A stretch of DNA of 64,000 bases, taken from positions 434,001-498,000 of the forward strand of contig JAADJJ010000001.1 in NCBI GenBank assembly GCA_010092695.1, given 5' to 3'. This document shows, piece by piece, positions 26,337 through 35,976 of the stretch. A program made the position numbers and the translations under genes. The stretch is from Enterobacteriaceae bacterium 4M9 (GTDB taxonomy: Bacteria > Pseudomonadota > Gammaproteobacteria > Enterobacterales > Enterobacteriaceae). The notes under the pieces were generated by a model. It ran no database searches. It saw only the letters and a program-made list of their open reading frames with translations, and was not told the origin of the DNA. How positions within the stretch are numbered: position 1 is the first letter of the stretch; every line of letters starts with the position of its first letter.

Positions 26337-27219
26337 ATGCCTTCACTATTTTCGCTGTTCCTGCGGCAAAATGCCGTCTGGCCTGCCTGCATACGCCGTA
26401 TGTGAAAATAGATAAGAGCATGACTCGGTGAGCGTCCCGTTGTTTGGCGTGCAGACGGAGGCTCCTGTCTGAAAGGTGCTCAGGCTCGGTGAGCGCGTCA
26501 TCGTCTTATTCCTGAGTATGGGATGACCAAATAATAAATAATCGCAGAGGGCTATTAATTTGCGCTGGGGTTTATTATTTGGCTGTAGTGATGGAGGGTT
26601 TTTTATTATGTATGTTTTAAATTATATTTTTATTCATTCAGCTTCGCTGATTTTTTAGTTTCGATAACTTCACCTGCGGCTAATAGATATTCATGGCGTT
26701 TTGAGTATTACTTATCATTATAGCGTTTATTTTCGCTACATATTTTAATCACCCTTATGACGCCCGGCGCGATGTTAACCGGCGGTCAGGAATACGGTCC
26801 CTGGCTTTCCTGGCTGATAATGCATCAGCCGCAGGGGAAAGTACGGTAGCTGTCGGGTTGCGCCAGCCCTGCCGTAGTGCGGCACAGCGCCGTTCTGTAG
26901 AGGGTGTTATTGCGTGATAATAACATAAACTGAATTTATTTTTTAATGCAACACATGAGGCTGTATTATTTTTTATTGTCGATGCATTGTTCTGTGACAT
27001 TATTTAAATTCAGAGTATTATTCTGTTGGTTGTCTTTTTTGTATCCTTTGTTGATAGTAAAGTATCGCTTTTGTCACTTGTCAGCAAGAAGTGAAAATTC
27101 ATGCTGCATTCTTATTATTATCTGCAACTGCAAATTAACAAATTGCAGCAAAATATATTTTTGTAGAAATACACGGTCTCTTTGAATAAGAGACTGCCTA
27201 TCCTCGGTAAGGAAATCTT
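26337..27219. other. Upstream region of the fimbrial operon, no gene seen
   Basis: 880 bp with no convincing gene. The left third is GC-richer and contains an 11-bp direct repeat CTCGGTGAGCG (near 26422 and 26484). The rest is AT-rich and presumably contains the fimbrial promoter. No GATC was found here, which argues against Pap-type Dam/Lrp switching at this promoter. A long inverted repeat (26527-26582) is listed separately. Confidence 0.6.
26527..26582. repeat. 12-bp perfect inverted repeat, 32-bp spacer
   Basis: CCAAATAATAAA (26527-26538) and TTTATTATTTGG (26571-26582) are exact reverse complements. They lie about 640 bp before the major pilin gene. It could be a binding site or a hairpin. 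The spacer is too short for a Fim-type invertible promoter as known, and no recombinase gene is nearby. Confidence 0.6.
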
Positions 27220-27783
27220 ATGCAGTATAATAAAATTGCAGTTTCTCTGCTTCTTGGCCTTGGCCTGGTTACCTCTGGCGCATATGCAGCCGATGGCAAA
27301 GTCACTTTCACCGGTTCTATTATTGATTCAGCGTGTTCTATTGCACCGGATTCTCAGGACCAGGAAGTGGCAATGGGCGCAATCGCGGCCACTCAGCTTG
27401 AAAAAGGCGGCAAATCTACCGCGCGTGATTTCCACATCACGCTGGAAAACTGCGCCCTGGCAAGTGATGCCGGTGCAGGCAATGGTAATGGCGGTGCAGC
27501 ACGTGCAGCCGCCGCGAAATCGGTTTCTGTCACATTCGATGGCCTGAAAGATGGCGAAATGCTGGCGCTGAACCCGGACAGCGACGCCAAAGGTGCCGGT
27601 ATCGTCATTACCGATGACATTTACACCCCGATTGCTCTGGGCAAACCGTCTTCTGTATTTGAACTGTCCAAAGGCAAAAACGTTCTGGACTTTAAAGCCT
27701 ATTTGCAGGGTAGCGGTTCTACCACTGCTATTGAAACCGGGCAGTTTGAAGCGGTTGCTAAGTTCACTCTGAACTACGAATAA
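27220..27783 (+). CDS. Major fimbrial subunit
   Basis: A 187-residue exported pilin. Signal peptide MQYNKIAVSLLLGLGLVTSGAYA, cut before ADGKVTF. The mature protein shows the chaperone-usher pilin pattern: GKVTFTGSIIDSACSI, disulfide pair Cys39-Cys78, and a C-terminal strand with penultimate tyrosine (VAKFTLNYE). An internal Gly/Asn/Ala-rich loop (about 83-98) is unusual. First gene of the operon, with AAGGA six bases before the ATG and a stem-loop after the stop, as expected for the most abundant subunit. Confidence 0.92.
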   Translation: MQYNKIAVSLLLGLGLVTSGAYAADGKVTFTGSIIDSACSIAPDSQDQEVAMGAIAATQLEKGGKSTARDFHITLENCALASDAGAGNGNGGAARAAAAKSVSVTFDGLKDGEMLALNPDSDAKGAGIVITDDIYTPIALGKPSSVFELSKGKNVLDFKAYLQGSGSTTAIETGQFEAVAKFTLNYE

Positions 27784-27805
27784 GCTCACGCTTTACTATT
27801 AAGCC

Positions 27806-27838
27806 AAAGCGGGCTGGCGGGTATAGCCAGTCTGCTTT
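27806..27838 (+). terminator. Stem-loop after the major pilin gene
   Basis: A 13-bp stem with G-U pairs (AAAGCGGGCTGGC / GCCAGTCTGCTTT) in the gap between the first two pilin genes. There is no long T run, so it is more likely a partial terminator or an mRNA 3'-end stabiliser that favours the major pilin. Confidence 0.6.
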
Positions 27839-27852
27839 ATCAGGTGTGATTC

Positions 27853-28371
27853 ATGCGATTGTTTCTTTTTTTCTTGAGCATTGTGTCGACTATTGCTGTG
27901 GCTGGAAGTAAGCAACACGGAAAAGTCAGAGTGGGCGGCGAAATTATTGAGTCGGCCTGCACTATTGCGACGGAAGATGTATGGCAGGAAGTCGATTTTG
28001 GAAATGTTTTTTTATCTGGTTCATCGGGCCGTAATAAAAATGTTGAAAGAGATTTCCAGATTCGGCTCGTTCACTGTTCACCCGAGCGTGGCAACGGGAA
28101 TAAATGGGTATCTGCATCGGTGACGTTTGACGGTGCGGTCGAAAATGCTGACGACACGATTTTTACGATGAAAGGGCCGGGAGATAGCGTGGGCTTTCGT
28201 ATCATCGACAGCAATGATGACTCTGCGCATTCAGGAAAACCGCTGATGCCAGTGATGTTGCTTAATGACAAGAAAGACCTTGATTTTAAAGTCCGGCTGG
28301 TAACCCGCAATGGTGACATGAGCGCGGGTAAAACGACGTCTTTTGTGCGTTTCATCGTTGATTATCAGTGA
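27853..28371 (+). CDS. Minor fimbrial subunit
   Basis: A 172-residue exported pilin-like protein. The signal peptide ends near IAVAGS. Pilin features: GKVRVGGEIIESACTIAT, Cys36-Cys75 pair, and a C-terminal beta-strand SFVRFIVDYQ with penultimate tyrosine. Its position between the major pilin and the usher suggests an anchor/terminator or a minor shaft subunit. Confidence 0.85.
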   Translation: MRLFLFFLSIVSTIAVAGSKQHGKVRVGGEIIESACTIATEDVWQEVDFGNVFLSGSSGRNKNVERDFQIRLVHCSPERGNGNKWVSASVTFDGAVENADDTIFTMKGPGDSVGFRIIDSNDDSAHSGKPLMPVMLLNDKKDLDFKVRLVTRNGDMSAGKTTSFVRFIVDYQ

Positions 28372-28429
28372 TGGTCATCCCGAATAGCGATTCTGAAAAA
28401 TGTGTGGATATCTCCCTAAGACGGATGTC

Positions 28430-30901
28430 ATGAGTATTTTATTTCGTTTAAAACCGCTGAGTGCTTTCGTTTTTATTTCCCTGATTGGGCCTGGAAATGT
28501 ATTTGCGGCTGAATTTAATCTTGATGTGCTTGATGCCGAGGACCGCAGTAATGTCGATCTGACGCGTTTTTCAGAGAAAGATTACATGATGCCCGGCGTT
28601 TATACGTTCGATTTAATATTGAACGGGCATTCTGTCAGGCACGCTGATTTTGCATTTATTGAAAGAAAACAGGCAGAAGATAAACCGGGTAACGTTGAAG
28701 CGTGTTTTTCATCCGAAGACATTGATGCACTTGGCCTGACGCCAGCGTCCTTAAATAAATTAACCGTATGGAATGAGGGAAAATGCTTCAGCCTGACTAC
28801 GCTGCCTGGTAGCGAAATGAAGCCGGACCTGGGGGAAGGCACGCTGACGCTCTCGATACCGCAGGCCTGGCTTGAGTATCAGGATGACGCATGGTTCCCG
28901 CCATCACGATGGGAAGACGGCTTACCCGGCGTTATCTTTGATTACAACATGAACGCCAGCGTGACAAAGCCAGACAGCGGCGACGCCACACGTTATATCA
29001 GCGGCACCGGTACGGCCGGGGCGAATGCTGGCCCGTGGCGACTGCGTGCGGACTGGCAGGCTAACTACGCGAAAACGGGCAGCGACAGCCAGCGCGATAT
29101 CGACTGGAACCGGATTTACGCTTACCGCGCATTGCGTGGCTTGCAGGCGAAACTTTCTTTGGGTGAGAACTACTTCACCTCTGACGTGTTCGAGTCCTGG
29201 CGTTACACCGGGGTGTCGCTCAATAGCGATGACAGCATGCTGCCGCCACGATTGAGGGGATATGCACCAGAGATAACCGGGATAGCGAAAACCAACGCGC
29301 GAGTCGTGGTGAGCCAGCAAGGACGAGTGCTGTACGAAACGACAGTCGCCTCAGGCCCGTTTCGTATTCAGGATATCAGCGATGTGGTCAGAGGAACGCT
29401 GGATGTGCGGGTTGAAGAGCAGGATGGTAGCTCGCAGGTTTTCCAGGTCGAAACCGCCACTATCCCTTATCTGACAAGACCCGGCCAGCTCAGATATAAG
29501 CTTGCTTCGGGTAAGCCTGGGGATAACAACCACCATATGCAAGGGCCGTTCTTTGGCTCAGGTGAGTTTTCATGGGGTATCAGCAACGCCTGGTCTTTAT
29601 ATGGCGGCAGTATTATTGCTGGGGACTATAACGCCTTCGTTATCGGACTGGGGCGTGACCTTTTGTCGCTCGGTGCCATTTCTGCCGACGTGACGCAATC
29701 TGTGGCGCGTTTGCCCGGTGAAGGCCGTCAGCAAGGGAAATCCTGGCGCTTAAGCTATTCCAAACGGTTTGATGAATTAAATAGCGAAATTACGTTTGCG
29801 GGCTACCGGTTTTCAGAGCGCGATTATATGTCGATGAATGAATATTTGAATCGACGCTATCGGGGCAGCCTGCTTCGTCACGACAAAGAGCTTTATACCG
29901 TCACGGCAAGTAAAACGTTCAGCGATGCACGGACGTCGGCTTATTTAAGCTGGAGTCACCAGACATACTGGAACTCTGAGGATACCGATCGATACAGCTT
30001 TTCCGTGAGCCGCTATTTTGATGTGGCGAGCTTACATGATATTTCAGCAACACTGAGCGTGACGCGCAGTGACTACAATGAAAGAACCGACAATGCCGCC
30101 TATCTGAACCTCAGCGTTCCGTTTGGTGGGGGAACGGTGAGCTACAACGCCACCAAACTTAATGACCGCTATACCCACACTGCGGGCTGGTATCAGCGAC
30201 TTTCCAGCGGTGACAGCTACAGGGTGCAGGCCGGTAGCGCAAGCGGCGGCGGCGAAGACAGCACGACGTTAGGTAATGTGTATTACAACCATAAAGGCGA
30301 TATCGCTGATATGACGGTCAACACCTCATGGGTGCAAAACCGTTATACCTCTGCCGGTATGTCGCTTTCAGGCGGTTTAACCGCGACCGCGAAAGGGGCT
30401 GCGCTACATCCGGGTGGCACGCAGGGCGGTAGCCGCATGCTGGTCAGCACGGACGCAATAAGTCATGTTCCTGTTGAAAACTACGGGCGTTCTAACGTCT
30501 TTGGGATTGCCGTTATTCCCGATGTGGCGAGCTATTATCCGGTCACCACTTCAATACAGCTTAATAAGCTGCCTGATGATGTTGAAATATCCGGCTCCAG
30601 CGTGGCCGAGGCGGCATTAACCGAAGGCGCTATTGGTTACCGTCAGTTTGATGTACTTAAAGGTGCGAAACTCATCGGAATATTTGCGCTTGAAAACGGG
30701 AAAAAACCGCCCTTTGGCGCAACCGTGCATAACAGTAAAAACCGTGAGGTCGGCATTATTTCCGATGACGGAATGGCGTGGATTAGCGGTATTAACCCAG
30801 GCGATAAACTGAGCGTCAACTGGGGCGGGAAAACACAATGTACCACCTCGGTTCCTCATCAAATAAATACAGATAAACTCTTCTTCCCCTGCCAGAAATA
30901 A
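28430..30901 (+). CDS. Outer-membrane fimbrial usher
   Basis: An 823-residue usher that secretes and assembles the pilus subunits. Signal peptide ending VFA-AEFNLDVLDAED; N-terminal domain with DLTRFSEKDYMMPGVYTFDLILNG and the Cys pair near CFSSEDIDALGL/GKCFSL; a beta-barrel with GYAPEITGIAKTNARVVVSQQGRVLYET; C-terminal domains with FGATVHNSKNREVGIISDDG and final cysteines. ATG 28430 is preferred over ATG 28400 because it is spaced from GGA and begins a normal signal peptide. Confidence 0.94.
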   Translation: MSILFRLKPLSAFVFISLIGPGNVFAAEFNLDVLDAEDRSNVDLTRFSEKDYMMPGVYTFDLILNGHSVRHADFAFIERKQAEDKPGNVEACFSSEDIDALGLTPASLNKLTVWNEGKCFSLTTLPGSEMKPDLGEGTLTLSIPQAWLEYQDDAWFPPSRWEDGLPGVIFDYNMNASVTKPDSGDATRYISGTGTAGANAGPWRLRADWQANYAKTGSDSQRDIDWNRIYAYRALRGLQAKLSLGENYFTSDVFESWRYTGVSLNSDDSMLPPRLRGYAPEITGIAKTNARVVVSQQGRVLYETTVASGPFRIQDISDVVRGTLDVRVEEQDGSSQVFQVETATIPYLTRPGQLRYKLASGKPGDNNHHMQGPFFGSGEFSWGISNAWSLYGGSIIAGDYNAFVIGLGRDLLSLGAISADVTQSVARLPGEGRQQGKSWRLSYSKRFDELNSEITFAGYRFSERDYMSMNEYLNRRYRGSLLRHDKELYTVTASKTFSDARTSAYLSWSHQTYWNSEDTDRYSFSVSRYFDVASLHDISATLSVTRSDYNERTDNAAYLNLSVPFGGGTVSYNATKLNDRYTHTAGWYQRLSSGDSYRVQAGSASGGGEDSTTLGNVYYNHKGDIADMTVNTSWVQNRYTSAGMSLSGGLTATAKGAALHPGGTQGGSRMLVSTDAISHVPVENYGRSNVFGIAVIPDVASYYPVTTSIQLNKLPDDVEISGSSVAEAALTEGAIGYRQFDVLKGAKLIGIFALENGKKPPFGATVHNSKNREVGIISDDGMAWISGINPGDKLSVNWGGKTQCTTSVPHQINTDKLFFPCQK

Positions 30902-30946
30902 GCGGCGGGGCTGAAAAGAGAACAGGTAAGTAAAGGTATTATAAAT

Positions 30947-31663
30947 ATGAATAAATCTGTTTATGGTTTGCTGCTGCCGGCACTGGTAGCAGCACCGCTT
31001 TCATCTTATGCAGCGATTGCGTTAGATCGCACCAGGGCAATTTTCCCGGGCACAGAAAAAAGTATTTCACTTAACATCAGCAATGAAAACCCGCAAAAAC
31101 CGTATCTGGCTCAGGCCTGGCTGGAAGATGGGAACAGGCAGAAAATCAGCTCGCCTTTTATCATTGTGCCGCCATTACAGCGCTTAGAGCCGGGTGCAAA
31201 GAGTGCCATTCGTATCAACGCACTGCCTGCCGTAGCTGCTCTGCCGCAGGACAGGGAATCGGTGTTCTGGTTTAACGTCAGAGAAGTGCCGCCGAAAAGT
31301 GATAAACCGAATGTCATGCAGGTGGCGCTGCAGACGCGCATTAAAATGTTCTATCGCCCGCAAGCAATTATTCCCGAGAAATATACACACTGGGAAGACA
31401 AATTAACGTTCAGTCGCACCAGTGACGGTTATCGAGTTGATAACCCAACACCTTATTATGTCACGGTGATTTCTATTTCCGGCAATAAAGACGAGAGCGT
31501 GGCAAAAGACTTTCAGCCTTTCATGATTGCGCCTAAATCAGGCGAAAGGGTGAAAATGAAACAATACAAGACGCTGTATGTCATGACCATTAATGACTTT
31601 GGTGGTAAGCCGCTGACAACCTTTAATTGTACAAAAGATGACTGTCACGCTGAGCAAAAATAA
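30947..31663 (+). CDS. Periplasmic fimbrial chaperone (first)
   Basis: A 238-residue PapD-type chaperone. Signal peptide ending LSSYA, then AIALDRTRAIFPGTEKSISLNISN with the subunit-anchoring Arg and, later, Lys in QTRIKMFYRPQ. The domain-1 edge strand (PNVMQVALQTRIKMF) donates residues to pilins. The C-terminal domain ends with a Cys pair region (TTFNCTKDDCHAEQK) that many chaperones of this family share. It follows the usher. Confidence 0.92.
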   Translation: MNKSVYGLLLPALVAAPLSSYAAIALDRTRAIFPGTEKSISLNISNENPQKPYLAQAWLEDGNRQKISSPFIIVPPLQRLEPGAKSAIRINALPAVAALPQDRESVFWFNVREVPPKSDKPNVMQVALQTRIKMFYRPQAIIPEKYTHWEDKLTFSRTSDGYRVDNPTPYYVTVISISGNKDESVAKDFQPFMIAPKSGERVKMKQYKTLYVMTINDFGGKPLTTFNCTKDDCHAEQK

Positions 31664-31682
31664 TCTGCACAGAGAATCACAC

Positions 31683-31796
31683 ATGAAAAGCCGTTCTGCT
31701 CGTGGTCTGCCCTTTCTTTTCGCTGCGTTGAGTGAGCGAATTGCGTGCTTTGTACCGCAGGGAAACGTGAAAACGGCGGGTCTGGAATACATTTGA
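31683..31796 (+). CDS. Possible 37-residue leader peptide
   Basis: ATG 31683 opens a 37-codon frame whose stop overlaps the next start as TGATG at 31794-31798. The product begins MKSRSARGLPFLFAALSERI and has no recognised domain; AGAG lies upstream. It may be a translationally coupled leader for the following minor pilin, or a chance frame. Confidence 0.35.
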   Translation: MKSRSARGLPFLFAALSERIACFVPQGNVKTAGLEYI

Positions 31797-32311
31797 TGAA
31801 AACGAATGCCGTGATAAGCGCTTTGATAACGGTGCTGGCTTGTGGGCAATACCCGGCACGCGCGAGTGTGGATATCAATTACCGTGGAACCCTGGTTGCT
31901 GATGCATGCCAGCTTTCAACGGATAGCGCTGAACAGACTATTGAGTTTCCGGATATCTCCGTCAGCGCATTTAAAAGAAACCCGCGCTCAGCGCCAAAAA
32001 AGTTTGCCTTAACGCTGCTGGAGTGTGATTTAACGGCAGGCAACCTGGTCAACGTGACATTTAACGGCCAGGAAAGCCGCGAGCAGCCAGGGACGTTTGC
32101 CATGACGGAAGGAAACAGCGAAGGCGTTGCGATTGCCCTTGAGTCGGAAGACGGCGAGGCCGTGAAGCCGTCAGTCGCGATGCGCCCCAATACCTTAGTA
32201 CAAGGACGCAATGTGCTCAGTTTCAGGGCGTATATCCAGGGGAATGATTACGCCGCGATTAAGGAAGGCCAGTTTTCATCAAGTGTTAATTTTGTTCTGG
32301 AGTATGAGTAA
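31796..32311 (+). CDS. Minor fimbrial subunit
   Basis: A 171-residue exported pilin-like protein. The signal peptide ends PARA, followed by SVDINYRGTLVADACQLS, the Cys38-Cys77 pair, and a C-terminal strand SSVNFVLEYE with penultimate tyrosine. Start ATG 31796 begins the signal peptide directly; the frame is open 17 codons upstream. Its stop codon overlaps the second chaperone's start (TAATG), so the two are coupled. Likely an adaptor or minor shaft subunit. Confidence 0.84.
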   Translation: MKTNAVISALITVLACGQYPARASVDINYRGTLVADACQLSTDSAEQTIEFPDISVSAFKRNPRSAPKKFALTLLECDLTAGNLVNVTFNGQESREQPGTFAMTEGNSEGVAIALESEDGEAVKPSVAMRPNTLVQGRNVLSFRAYIQGNDYAAIKEGQFSSSVNFVLEYE

Positions 32312-33006
32312 TGGGACGCTTCGTCATCGCCTTTTTGCTTTTCGGTATCAATGCCGCTCAGGCCGCAATTAACGTTGACAGGACGAGACTGGTGTTCAAC
32401 GGAAGTGACAAAACGATAAGCATCGGGGTCACCAATACCGATAACGCCAATCCGTATCTGGTCCAGTCATGGATTGAAGATGCGGATATGAACAGGCTTC
32501 CTATTGATATCTCGCCACTGATTGTCGTGCCGCCGGTGATGAGGATGGACGGCGGTGAAAAAAGTGCGCTGCGTATCAGTGCGACTTCTCATGCCGCCCT
32601 GTTGCCCAGCGATCGGGAAAGCCTTTTTTATCTTAACGTCAGAGAGATCCCTAAAAAAAAGCAGGGCGAGAATGTGCTACAGGTTGCCATTCAGACAACG
32701 TTAAAAGTGATATACCGCCCGGCAACGATAAAACGCTCGCCATTATCGTTTGATGGCAGTGGATTAACACTCACACGCACCCGTGAAGGGCTGAAAATTG
32801 CCAATTCAACGCCGTATTACTTTACGGTTGTGGGCCTTTCTGTGAATAAAAATGACACAAAGCAAGAGGGGTTTGAATCTTTCTCTGTTGCACCGTATGC
32901 CTCCTCAGTTATCAAAAATAATCTCCCGGACACGGCTAAATCTGTCTGGGCAACGTTTATTAATGATTACGGCGGCAGGCCTCAGCAGGCGTTAACCGTC
33001 ATGTAA
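32311..33006 (+). CDS. Periplasmic fimbrial chaperone (second)
   Basis: A 231-residue PapD-type chaperone, paralogous to the one at 30947. Short signal peptide ending AAQA, then AINVDRTRLVFNGSDKTISIGVTN; donor strand region ENVLQVAIQTTLKVIYRP; C-terminal ATFINDYGGRP. It lacks the C-terminal Cys pair of the first chaperone. Coupled to the upstream minor pilin and directly before the adhesin genes, so it may serve the tip subunits. Confidence 0.9.
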   Translation: MGRFVIAFLLFGINAAQAAINVDRTRLVFNGSDKTISIGVTNTDNANPYLVQSWIEDADMNRLPIDISPLIVVPPVMRMDGGEKSALRISATSHAALLPSDRESLFYLNVREIPKKKQGENVLQVAIQTTLKVIYRPATIKRSPLSFDGSGLTLTRTREGLKIANSTPYYFTVVGLSVNKNDTKQEGFESFSVAPYASSVIKNNLPDTAKSVWATFINDYGGRPQQALTVM

Positions 33007-33066
33007 CTGGCCTGGTATTCACCATTGAATGTTATTTAAGACGAGAACCATCAACAGGGTTATAAA

Positions 33067-34104
33067 ATGAATGTGAGCTGTTTAACGTATTCACTTTTTG
33101 CCGCTTCATTTTTGTTTATCAACACCAGCGCTCAGGCTTCTGGCAGGGTGAAAGCGGTTGCCGGTGTGTATGATTTTGTATTGAGTTTTGATACCCAGGA
33201 TGCAACCAATGCCATTGGCACAGAGATTGATAAAACGTGGCAAGTCGGTGCTATCCCTTCCGGGCAGTGGTTCATACGGTGTACATCGCTTGATAAATCA
33301 AATAACCGGGGCATTCCCATTCTTTATTCTGCGGGCTTTATCTCCCCTTTGGTTCACACCACCGGGAACTGGTATAGCTTAGATGAGCACTGGGACGTTT
33401 CTGTAAAAGTATATATTGCCGGTAAGGTGATGAAATACATCCCCGTTCCGTTTGATGCCGTGAGTAACCAGAACCAGAATACCTACACGCAGTGCCTCTC
33501 CCTGGGCGACAACTATATCAGAACCAGTACGCTGGGTACGGGTAAACAAGGTATTTTTAGTCTGAAGCTGAAGAAAAAGATTGTTAATGGCTATTCGTTT
33601 ATTTCTTCTCCGATCATTTATGTGGCCGGGGCGACGGCTGCCAGCGATATCGATATTAACGACCCGTTCGCACGGGTTATTATTGATTCTTTTTCTATTA
33701 ACCTTCCCGAAAAATGTGAAATTAATGCAGGTCAGTCGATTGATATCGACTTTGGTGATGTCGCGACCACAAAACTAGATGGCAATCACTATCGTGAGAA
33801 GAAAACGTTAACCGTTTCATGCTCAGGCGGTGAGTTTGACAGCGGGCTTGACTCGGTCTCTGCCCAATTTATTGGCGCTGCCAGTCCGTTTTCCAGCGAT
33901 TATTTTTCATCAACCCATAATGGTATTGGAATCTTGTTAAAAGATGAGGCCGATAATGCGATTAAACCGCAGGGGGAACGGAAAATAAATATGGTGAGTG
34001 GCAAAGGCAGCTTGCCGCTTAGCTTTACGCCTGTTGCGGAGTCAAGAAGTATAGATGCGGGCGAGTTCACTGCCAGTATCATTGTCAAATTATTACTGGA
34101 ATAA
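33067..34104 (+). CDS. Two-domain fimbrial tip adhesin (first copy)
   Basis: A 345-residue exported protein. The signal peptide ends SAQA. Residues about 26-205 form a putative receptor-binding domain (Cys72, Cys143; GVYDFVLSF, SLDEHWDVSVKVYIAGK). From about 212 a pilin domain starts (INLPEKCEINAGQSIDIDFG, Cys217-Cys252) and ends ASIIVKLLLE. This two-domain layout is that of chaperone-usher tip adhesins. The receptor is unknown. A 345-residue paralog is encoded at 34697. Confidence 0.86.
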   Translation: MNVSCLTYSLFAASFLFINTSAQASGRVKAVAGVYDFVLSFDTQDATNAIGTEIDKTWQVGAIPSGQWFIRCTSLDKSNNRGIPILYSAGFISPLVHTTGNWYSLDEHWDVSVKVYIAGKVMKYIPVPFDAVSNQNQNTYTQCLSLGDNYIRTSTLGTGKQGIFSLKLKKKIVNGYSFISSPIIYVAGATAASDIDINDPFARVIIDSFSINLPEKCEINAGQSIDIDFGDVATTKLDGNHYREKKTLTVSCSGGEFDSGLDSVSAQFIGAASPFSSDYFSSTHNGIGILLKDEADNAIKPQGERKINMVSGKGSLPLSFTPVAESRSIDAGEFTASIIVKLLLE

Positions 34105-34105
34105 A

Positions 34106-34597
34106 ATGAAAAAGCTAAAATGGTGTCTTGTGACTGCCGCCGTGCTGGCAAGTTCAGCGGCATTATCATGGCAAGTCACGCGTGATGATATCGTGATTAA
34201 TATTAAGGGGCGCGCCATCATCATTCCCTGCCATATCAATAATGACGTTGATATCGATATTGATTTTGGCACCGTCGGTGTTCAGGCGATTAAATCCGGT
34301 AACCAGTTTGTCGAACGCTGGATACCTGTGCAATGCGATAGCCGGGTGTCTTCCTATTCACTGAAGATAGAAAGTACGTCTTCAGGCAGTGAGCAAAATG
34401 CGCTGACGACGACTATCCCAGGGCTGGAGATTGCTCTGCTCGAAGGGAGTACCAGCCTGCTGCTGAATACCTTTTTTAAACCTAAAAATGAAAATGGTCT
34501 GATGCTCAAATCGCAGCTGACGGTGACGAAGGATTTTGCCAGCGGTACAGCAGGGAAATTTAGCGCCTCGGCAACGCTGACAACACAGTACGACTGA
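34106..34597 (+). CDS. Minor fimbrial tip subunit
   Basis: A 163-residue exported protein starting 1 bp after the first adhesin. The signal peptide ends at about ALS. Pilin-type core IVINIKGRAIIIPCHINNDVDIDIDFG, Cys42-Cys77, and C-terminal strand ASATLTTQYD with penultimate tyrosine. Its position suggests an adaptor that joins the adhesin to the fibre (PapF/FimG-like role, inferred). Confidence 0.8.
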   Translation: MKKLKWCLVTAAVLASSAALSWQVTRDDIVINIKGRAIIIPCHINNDVDIDIDFGTVGVQAIKSGNQFVERWIPVQCDSRVSSYSLKIESTSSGSEQNALTTTIPGLEIALLEGSTSLLLNTFFKPKNENGLMLKSQLTVTKDFASGTAGKFSASATLTTQYD

Positions 34598-34696
34598 TAA
34601 TCGTGCTGTGCGGGTTAGCCCGTGTGTTATTGATAGATAAGTCACTCTTCATCCTGGTATTTCCGGTGATGCGAAAATTTCAAATAAGGCTTTAGG

Positions 34697-35734
34697 ATGA
34701 AAGTTGAACGGGTAATATATTCACTTTTCGGTGCTTCACTTCTTTTAATCAATACCAGCGCAAATGCTACAGGGAAAGTGAGAACGGCAGCGGGTGTGTA
34801 TGACTACGTATTGAACTTTACCGATCAGGATGCCAGTAATACCATTGGTACGAAAATCACAAAAACATGGGATGTTGCTCCAATACCCAGTGGGCAATGG
34901 TATGTGCAATGTACGTCGGTTGATAATCCCCAGGCTGTTGGTGTTCCGGTTTTTTATACCGCGCATTTTGCGCCTGACATGGTCGAGGTTGGGAATAAGG
35001 TATATAGCTTAGATGAGCACTGGAATATCTCTGCACAGATCTTTATTTCTGGCAAAGTGAGTAAAAACGTCGATGTCCCGTTTGATAACCGTGATAATGA
35101 ATACCTGAATGCGCCAGCGAAGTGCCGTGCTCTTGGCGATAACTACCCCCAAACCAGTAACCTGGCAACCGGTAAGCAGGGGGCACTTCAACTGACGCTA
35201 AAGAAAAAAATTGTGAACGGCTATTCGTTTCTTTCTTCGACAATTCTTTATCTCGCTGGGGCCACGGCGAAAAATGAAGTTGATATTAATGACCCTTATG
35301 CGCGCATAGTTATTGGCTCTTTTGCGATCAACCTTCCTGAGAAATGCGAGATTAATGCCGGTCAGTCTATTGATATAGACTTTGGCGATGTCGCAACAAC
35401 AAAACTGGATGGTAACCACTATCCTGTTAAGAAAGCATTAAACGTTTCATGCTCAGGCGGCGAATTTGAAAGCGGGCTTGGCGCCGTCTCCACAGAGTTT
35501 TTAGGCGGTGTGAGCCGTTTTTCAGATGATTACTTCGGCACAAGCCATGGCGGTATTGGCATTGAGTTAAAAGATGAGTCGAATAATGTCATAAAACCAC
35601 ACGGGAAAAAGAAGGTCACGATGACAAATGGGAAAGGGAGTCTACCCGTTATCTTTGCGCCTGTTGCTGAGTCTAAGGGTATTGATGCAGGTGAATTCAA
35701 TGCCAATATCGTGGTTAAATTGTTGCTGGAATAA
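34697..35734 (+). CDS. Two-domain fimbrial tip adhesin (second copy)
   Basis: A 345-residue paralog of the protein at 33067, aligning end to end without gaps over at least the first 220 residues, with cysteines at 72, 143 and 217 in the same places. A 32-residue stretch at the start of the pilin domain is identical, while surface-like parts of the N-domain differ (residues about 73-100 and 120-145). The signal peptide ends SANA. It is the last structural gene, followed by a terminator. Confidence 0.86.
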   Translation: MKVERVIYSLFGASLLLINTSANATGKVRTAAGVYDYVLNFTDQDASNTIGTKITKTWDVAPIPSGQWYVQCTSVDNPQAVGVPVFYTAHFAPDMVEVGNKVYSLDEHWNISAQIFISGKVSKNVDVPFDNRDNEYLNAPAKCRALGDNYPQTSNLATGKQGALQLTLKKKIVNGYSFLSSTILYLAGATAKNEVDINDPYARIVIGSFAINLPEKCEINAGQSIDIDFGDVATTKLDGNHYPVKKALNVSCSGGEFESGLGAVSTEFLGGVSRFSDDYFGTSHGGIGIELKDESNNVIKPHGKKKVTMTNGKGSLPVIFAPVAESKGIDAGEFNANIVVKLLLE

Positions 35735-35766
35735 CACAATAAATATAAAACTGTTGATGTATAAAG

Positions 35767-35804
35767 GGCGGTAGCGCAAAGGAGCGTTATCGCCTTTCTT
35801 TTTT
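35767..35804 (+). terminator. Terminator of the fimbrial operon
   Basis: Imperfect 11-bp stem (GGCGGTAGCGC / GCGTTATCGCC) followed by TTTCTTTTTT. Confidence 0.8.
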
Positions 35805-35976
35805 GTGTCAGGCCTGGCGCAGGCGACGACGCCCGATACCAGTGAGCCAGAGGAAATTTCTGCTGTTAGTCGCTCGTGTTATTTTCTAATCGGGATAGCT
35901 GGGACAGGACCGATAATAAGGGCTATATAACGACGGTTATACTACGGTGCTATTTATTTTTAATAAAGGGTACGCG

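Noticed and set aside
26527..26582. Invertible fimbrial switch
   Set aside because: The arms are only 32 bp apart, too short to hold a promoter as in known Fim switches, and no site-specific recombinase gene is near.
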